The position numbers and the translations under genes are program-made. The notes beneath the pieces are model-generated. The model worked only from the letters and a program-made list of their open reading frames with translations, was not told the DNA's origin and made no database searches. From an uncultured Eubacteriales bacterium (GTDB lineage: Bacteria; Bacillota; Clostridia; Oscillospirales; Acutalibacteraceae), in NCBI GenBank assembly GCA_934436505.1, contig CAKSAP010000003.1, forward strand, positions 209,191-273,190: a stretch of 64,000 bases of DNA. The letters run 5' to 3'. Below, one piece after another: positions 60,122 through 64,000 of the stretch (its first letter is position 1; each line of letters opens with the position of its first letter).

Positions 60122-61138
60122 TTAATAATCCGCTTCGGTAATATTCATAGTCGCATACGCATTGAGCGACATATCGGCTCTCTTGCCCGAAATAAACTCA
60201 TAATAGCCCTGCGAAGCGACCATAGCCGCATTGTCTCCGCACAGGGAAAGCTCGGGATAATATATCCTCCAGCCGTGCTTTTTCGCCGTTTCGTCCATTC
60301 TTCTGCGAAGCACCGAGTTTGCCGAAACACCGCCTGCCAAAACTAATTTATTTGTATCGGCAGTCCGCATCGCCTTTTCGGTATTATCAATAAGTGAGGT
60401 AACAACGGCATTTATAAACGAAGCACCCAAATTCTCCCTTATGATAGTCTCCCCTTTTTGCTCTGCGTTATGTACCGTATTTATTACAGAGGTTTTAAGT
60501 CCCGAAAAGCTGAAATCGAGAGGACTTGCATCAACACGGGGCTTTGGAAACGAATAAGCCTTATCGTCGCCGTTTTGTGATATTTTATCGAGATTTACGC
60601 CGCCGGGATAAGGCAAGCCTATTGTCCTTGCAGCCTTATCAAGAGCCTCGCCTGCCGCATCGTCTCTCGTTCTGCCGATTATCTCAAAATCCGTATAGCC
60701 GTCCACCTTGACAAGCAGAGTATTTCCGCCGGAAACCACAAGGCACATAAACGGGGGTTCAAGCTCGGGATGTGTGATATAGTTCGAGGCAATATGCGAA
60801 CGCAAATGATGAACGGGAACAAGCGGAACGCCCGATGAAAGCGAAAGTCCCTTTGCGTAATTCACGCCGACAAGCAGCGCACCGATAAGTCCCGGCGCAT
60901 ATGTAACGGCAATGGCGTCAATATCGGATATTTTAAGCTGCGCCCTTTCAAGCGCCTCGTTCACGACGTAGCTTATCGACTCCGTATGAAGTCTTGAGGC
61001 TATTTCGGGAACTACTCCTCCAAATATTTTATGCTTTTCGATTTGAGTTGACACAACATTTGAAAGTATTTTTCTGCCGTCCTCGACAACCGCAGCGGCA
61101 GTTTCGTCACATGAGCTTTCAATTCCGAGAATTCTCAT
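60122..61138 (-). CDS. tsaD: tRNA threonylcarbamoyltransferase TsaD
   Basis: A 338-residue catalytic subunit of the t6A37 synthase. GIESSCDETAAAVV at the N terminus, the iron-binding H111 and H115 (HLRSH), VVSGGNT and the AGGVSAN motif are intact. The length is normal. It needs TsaB and TsaE, which are not in the window. GAGGTG precedes the ATG. Confidence 0.97.
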   Translation of the reverse strand: MRILGIESSCDETAAAVVEDGRKILSNVVSTQIEKHKIFGGVVPEIASRLHTESISYVVNEALERAQLKISDIDAIAVTYAPGLIGALLVGVNYAKGLSLSSGVPLVPVHHLRSHIASNYITHPELEPPFMCLVVSGGNTLLVKVDGYTDFEIIGRTRDDAAGEALDKAARTIGLPYPGGVNLDKISQNGDDKAYSFPKPRVDASPLDFSFSGLKTSVINTVHNAEQKGETIIRENLGASFINAVVTSLIDNTEKAMRTADTNKLVLAGGVSANSVLRRRMDETAKKHGWRIYYPELSLCGDNAAMVASQGYYEFISGKRADMSLNAYATMNITEADY

Positions 61139-61180
61139 TTAAGCACCTCTTTGTAGAAATTTCTTAAAACGACCAACAAT

Positions 61181-61209
61181 ATTATACCAAACTCCTTTGT
61201 TGATTTCAA
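61181..61209 (-). promoter_or_regulatory. Sigma-A promoter of tsaD
   Basis: Minus strand TTGAAA (61209-61204), 17 nt, TATAAT (61186-61181). Confidence 0.85.
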
Positions 61210-61311
61210 CGATAACGTCTTTTTTTGTTGTGAAAAGTTACAAAACTGTTTTTGTATTTTTGACATATTTAACGAAAAGTGAATTTTCGTTCGCCTTTCT
61301 AAAAAAAACGC

Positions 61312-61339
61312 TTGAAAAAATTTTTGCGAGTGTTATTAT
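61312..61339 (+). promoter_or_regulatory. Sigma-A promoter of gdhA
   Basis: TTGAAA (61312-61317), 16 nt, TATTAT (61334-61339), then a leader of about 30 nt with GGGGG 9 nt before the ATG. Confidence 0.72.
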
Positions 61340-61375
61340 TGAATTACAAAATTTAATTTCAGGGGGACACAAACA

Positions 61376-62725
61376 ATGAATGAGTACATTGAAAATGTAA
61401 TTAAGACCGTCGAGAGACGAGATAACGCAAAACCTGAGTATATCCAGTGCGTTAAAGAGGTTTTCCGTTCTCTTGAAAAGGTAATCGAAGAGCACCCCGA
61501 GTACATTGAGGACGATCTTCTTACGAGAATGGTTGAGCCCGACAGACTGATTACCTTCCGTGTTGCATGGGTTGATGACAAGGGCAAAACGCAAATCAAC
61601 CGTGGATACCGTGTTCAGTTTAACTCAAGCATAGGTCCTTACAAGGGCGGACTTCGTTTCCATCCGAGCGTAAATTCAAGCATTATGTATTTCCTCGGCT
61701 TTGAGCAGACCTTCAAGAACTCGCTTACAGGACTTCCTATGGGCGGTGCAAAGGGCGGCTCGGACTTTGACCCGAGAGGCAAGAGCAAGCAAGAGGTTAT
61801 GCGCTTCTGTCAGGCGTTTATGACAGAGCTTTACAGACATATCGGACCGAATATTGACGTCCCCGCAGGCGACATCGGCGTAGGAGCTCGTGAAATCGGC
61901 TTCCTGTTCGGTCAGTATAAGAGAATTACCGACGCATTTGAAAACGGCGTTATCACAGGCAAGGGTCTTGCTTACGGCGGCTCGCTTATTCGTCCCGAGG
62001 CTACGGGCTACGGCGCAATTTACTATACCTGTGAGGTTTTCAAGCACGAGAACGATACAATTAAGGGTAAAACCTTTGCGGTTTCAGGCTTCGGTAACGT
62101 TGCTTGGGGTGCTTGCAAGAAAATTGCGCAGCTCGGCGGTAAGGCTGTTACAATCAGCGGACCCGACGGCTATGTTTATGACCCCGACGGCATTGTAACA
62201 GAGGAAAAGCTTAATTATCTTCTTGAAATGCGTTCCTCGGGCAGAGACAGATGTCAGGATTATGCCGACAAGTTCGGCGTGCAGTTCTTCCCCGGAGAAA
62301 AGCCGTGGGGCGTCAAGGTTGATGTTGCTCTCCCCTGCGCTACGCAGAATGAGGTTGACCTTGAATGTGCAAAGAAGATTGTTGCAAACGGCACGAAATA
62401 CTACATTGAGGTCGCAAATATGCCGACAACAGAAGATGCCTTCGACTACTTGAGAAGTATTGACAGCGTAATATTCGCTCCGTCAAAGGCTGTTAACGCA
62501 GGCGGCGTTTGCGTTTCGGGTCTTGAGATGAGTCAGAACAGCCAGCGTCTTTCATGGACTGCGGAAGAAGTTGATGAGAAGCTTCATCACGCTATGATTG
62601 AAATTCATCAGCATTCCGTCAACGCTGCCGAGAAGTACGGCTTGGGTTACGACCTTGTTTCAGGTGCGAATATCGCAGGCTTTGAAAAGGTTGCGGAAGC
62701 AATGATGGCACAGGGTATTTATTAA
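61376..62725 (+). CDS. gdhA: Glutamate dehydrogenase
   Basis: A 449-residue hexameric-type glutamate dehydrogenase linking 2-oxoglutarate and ammonia to glutamate. The substrate motif GPYKGGLRFHPSV, the catalytic lysine K126 in PMGGAKGGSDFDP and the nucleotide-binding VSGFGNVAWG are intact. Length and motifs match the NADP-preferring E. coli GdhA group; cofactor choice is inferred. Single gene with its own promoter and a strong terminator. Confidence 0.96.
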   Translation: MNEYIENVIKTVERRDNAKPEYIQCVKEVFRSLEKVIEEHPEYIEDDLLTRMVEPDRLITFRVAWVDDKGKTQINRGYRVQFNSSIGPYKGGLRFHPSVNSSIMYFLGFEQTFKNSLTGLPMGGAKGGSDFDPRGKSKQEVMRFCQAFMTELYRHIGPNIDVPAGDIGVGAREIGFLFGQYKRITDAFENGVITGKGLAYGGSLIRPEATGYGAIYYTCEVFKHENDTIKGKTFAVSGFGNVAWGACKKIAQLGGKAVTISGPDGYVYDPDGIVTEEKLNYLLEMRSSGRDRCQDYADKFGVQFFPGEKPWGVKVDVALPCATQNEVDLECAKKIVANGTKYYIEVANMPTTEDAFDYLRSIDSVIFAPSKAVNAGGVCVSGLEMSQNSQRLSWTAEEVDEKLHHAMIEIHQHSVNAAEKYGLGYDLVSGANIAGFEKVAEAMMAQGIY

Positions 62726-62750
62726 GCCGAAAATTCAATAATGACAGAAG

Positions 62751-62783
62751 AAAAGCCATACCGAGAAATCGGTATGGCTTTTT
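62751..62783. terminator. Bidirectional terminator between gdhA and the NYN gene
   Basis: 13-bp perfect stem (62751-62763 with 62770-62782), 6-nt loop, T-rich on the plus strand and TTTTCTTCTG on the minus strand. Confidence 0.93.
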
Positions 62784-62806
62784 GCATATGAAATACGATT
62801 GTATTT

Positions 62807-63712
62807 TTATTTTTTTAATGAATACTTACCGTTACTGTTAAGTTGAATTTTGTCAATCGACCTGAGAAAAGACTTCATATTGCTATAACCGTGGGACTTG
62901 AGTTTGAAATTCTTAAACTGCTTGACAATCATATTCTGAATCTCGCCCGAAGTTGCTTCTTTGCGGTTTTTAAGCGAAATAGCAACAAATTCTCTTATTC
63001 TTTCCGTATCAGGATTTGAGCTGTCGGTTATTTTAACATCATTACCCTTAACGGTAAAATCATAAAAGGAATTTATAAATGTTGAGAATTTTGAAAATCC
63101 GTAGTTTCTTTCGTCAAAATCGGAAAATTGCGAAAGCAAAATCTGCTTGACACGTCCAAGTTGAATAGTGTGAGTGTCGGTTGAGTTGATTATATCAAAT
63201 GCAAGGTCTTTAATGTCATCAATCGGTGTAATGCTCGATTTTTCGGTTGTAATTTCGGTTTCTTCAGAGTTTTCGATAACATCAAGATATTTGAATTCAT
63301 TGCACGCCGAAACAAAGGCTTTGGGAGTCTGGCTTCTGCCCATTCCGATAACCAATTTTCCGGATTCCCTCAGTCTTGCAGCAATCCGTGTAAAGTCGGA
63401 GTCGCTTGTGGCAAGACAAAATGCATCAATATCGGTTTTAGTGTAAAGAATATCCATAGCATCGATAATCATTGCCGAATCGGTGGAATTCTTGCCCGTT
63501 GTGTACGCAAACTGCTGCATGGGAGTAAGCGAATACTCGAGCATGACGTCCTTCCACGATTTAAGACATCCATTCGTCCAATCGCCGTAAACTCGCTTAA
63601 CAGAAATTACTCCGTAATTGAGATTGAGCTCGTCAATGATTGTTTTGATGTATTTTGCTGAAGTGTTGTCTGCATCTATAAGCAATGCAATTTTAGAGTT
63701 AGTATTAGTCAT
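62807..63712 (-). CDS. NYN (PIN-like) domain protein with tandem OST-HTH/LOTUS repeats
   Basis: A 301-residue protein of the LabA/MARF1 type. The N-terminal NYN domain (about 7-140) keeps the acidic cluster expected of this RNase fold: D13 and D15 (LIDADN), D78, D84 and D104/D106 (TSDSDF). Two C-terminal OST-HTH-like modules follow (about 155-220, with GFSKFSTFINSF, and about 240-300, with GYSNMKSFLRSI), which bind RNA or G-quadruplexes in related proteins. The ATG at 63712 is 12 nt from AAAGG; the ATG at 63724 touches it. It lies just beyond an rRNA operon, but a link is speculation. Confidence 0.88.
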   Translation of the reverse strand: MTNTNSKIALLIDADNTSAKYIKTIIDELNLNYGVISVKRVYGDWTNGCLKSWKDVMLEYSLTPMQQFAYTTGKNSTDSAMIIDAMDILYTKTDIDAFCLATSDSDFTRIAARLRESGKLVIGMGRSQTPKAFVSACNEFKYLDVIENSEETEITTEKSSITPIDDIKDLAFDIINSTDTHTIQLGRVKQILLSQFSDFDERNYGFSKFSTFINSFYDFTVKGNDVKITDSSNPDTERIREFVAISLKNRKEATSGEIQNMIVKQFKNFKLKSHGYSNMKSFLRSIDKIQLNSNGKYSLKK

Positions 63713-63741
63713 GGTGTAAACCATCCTTTCAAATTAAAAAT

Positions 63742-63770
63742 ATAATAACATACTTTATTTTTTATTGCAA
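63742..63770 (-). promoter_or_regulatory. Sigma-A-like promoter of the NYN gene
   Basis: Minus strand TTGCAA (63770-63765), 17 nt, TATTAT (63747-63742). Confidence 0.65.
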
Positions 63771-63843
63771 TAAATACGCACATAAAAGGTATGATTGATA
63801 AGGTCATACAATGCCAATGGCTGCGCAAATTCGGAAATGCAAC

Positions 63844-63874
63844 AAAAAAGGAGTTATACCACTTGTATAACTCC
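63844..63874 (-). terminator. Terminator of the rRNA operon
   Basis: Minus strand GGAGTTATAC/GTATAACTCC stem (63874-63865 with 63859-63850), 5-nt loop, then TTTTTTG. It comes about 110 nt after the 23S rRNA end. The spacer between has a TTTGTTCAGTTTTTAGGG-type sequence often seen after rRNA genes and no recognisable 5S rRNA. Confidence 0.9.
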
Positions 63875-63982
63875 AAAAATGCGTTTACACCCTAAAAACT
63901 GAACAAAGGAGAAAGAGATAAGCGAAGAAGAAAAAACTGAGAAATAAACAAAGATTAGAACCTGTTCTTAAATAAGAACTGT

Positions 63983-64000
63983 GGTCAAGCCCTCGACCTA
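63983..64000 (-). rRNA. 23S ribosomal RNA, 3' tip only
   Basis: The reverse complement of the last 18 bases, TAGGTCGAGGGCTTGACC, is the highly conserved 3' end of bacterial 23S rRNA (usually ...ACTAATAGGTCGAGGxCTTxACC). The rest of the gene lies beyond the window. Confidence 0.88.

Noticed and set aside
63875..63982. 5S rRNA in the spacer after 23S.
   Set aside because: No 5S-like conserved stems; the stretch is A-rich on the plus strand and resembles a trailing rRNA spacer.

Overview
The window looks like chromosomal DNA of an anaerobic, spore-forming, low-to-moderate G+C Firmicute of class Clostridia, most likely of the Ruminococcaceae/Oscillospiraceae type. The reasons are a cotJABC spore-coat operon, a dockerin-bearing giant surface protein, a split transketolase, GTP-type PEP carboxykinase, an ecfA1A2T transporter core, the sepF-divIVA division cluster, AGGAGG-type ribosome binding sites and near-consensus sigma-A promoters (TTGACA/TTGAAA, 16-17 nt, TATAAT). 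The family assignment is inference from gene content; no species can be named from the sequence alone.

Layout. 1-1460: the end of a zinc-ribbon membrane protein, about 1 kb of repeat-rich intergenic DNA and a tRNA-Gly. 1.5-21.6 kb: a long minus-strand housekeeping block, made of bioY; cvpA-pgsA-clpE; ruvCAB-glmM-methyltransferase-ecfA1A2T-truA-DUF5711 from one strong promoter; DUF177-rpmF-DUF512-der; pgi with a P-loop protein; and a sporulation-type D,D-carboxypeptidase. 21.7-30.7 kb: ligA (+), a 1921-residue dockerin protein (-) and a D-lactate dehydrogenase (+). 30.7-33.3 kb: tRNA-Leu, a 277-bp element with perfect 22-bp inverted ends, a GPH sugar symporter and a repeat cluster. 33.3-37.3 kb: dCMP deaminase, trmB, an undecaprenyl-phosphate sugar transferase and cotJABC. 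37.4-53.3 kb: a 16-kb minus-strand gene train running hydrolase, miaB, ylbF, mutS, mutL, miaA, HlyD-like, ylmE, sepF, divIVA, lspA, rluD, HAD phosphatase and split transketolase. 53.5-56.9 kb: small plus-strand genes, including a DUF559 endonuclease-like gene packed exactly between inverted repeats. 56.9-64 kb: phosphoesterase, PEP carboxykinase, tsaD, gdhA, a NYN/LOTUS RNase-like protein and the 3' tip of a 23S rRNA gene.

How the genes work together. Most are core functions: recombination and mismatch repair (ruvCAB, mutSL, ligA), tRNA modification (truA, trmB, miaA, miaB, tsaD), cell division (sepF, divIVA, ylmE), envelope synthesis (glmM, pgsA, lspA, dacF, sugar transferase) and central metabolism (pgi, transketolase, ldh, pckG, gdhA). 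BioY could dock on the EcfA1A2T core encoded about 6 kb away for biotin uptake.

The most unusual parts are not classical genes. They are the DUF559 gene flanked by inverted copies of a dispersed intergenic repeat, whose relatives occur at two other loci in the window next to the same GGACAGGG...CCCTGTCC palindrome; the 277-bp hairpin-rich inverted-repeat element; and the GTGATAT 'ladder' duplicated near the left end. I saw no CRISPR array, prophage or classical defence island.
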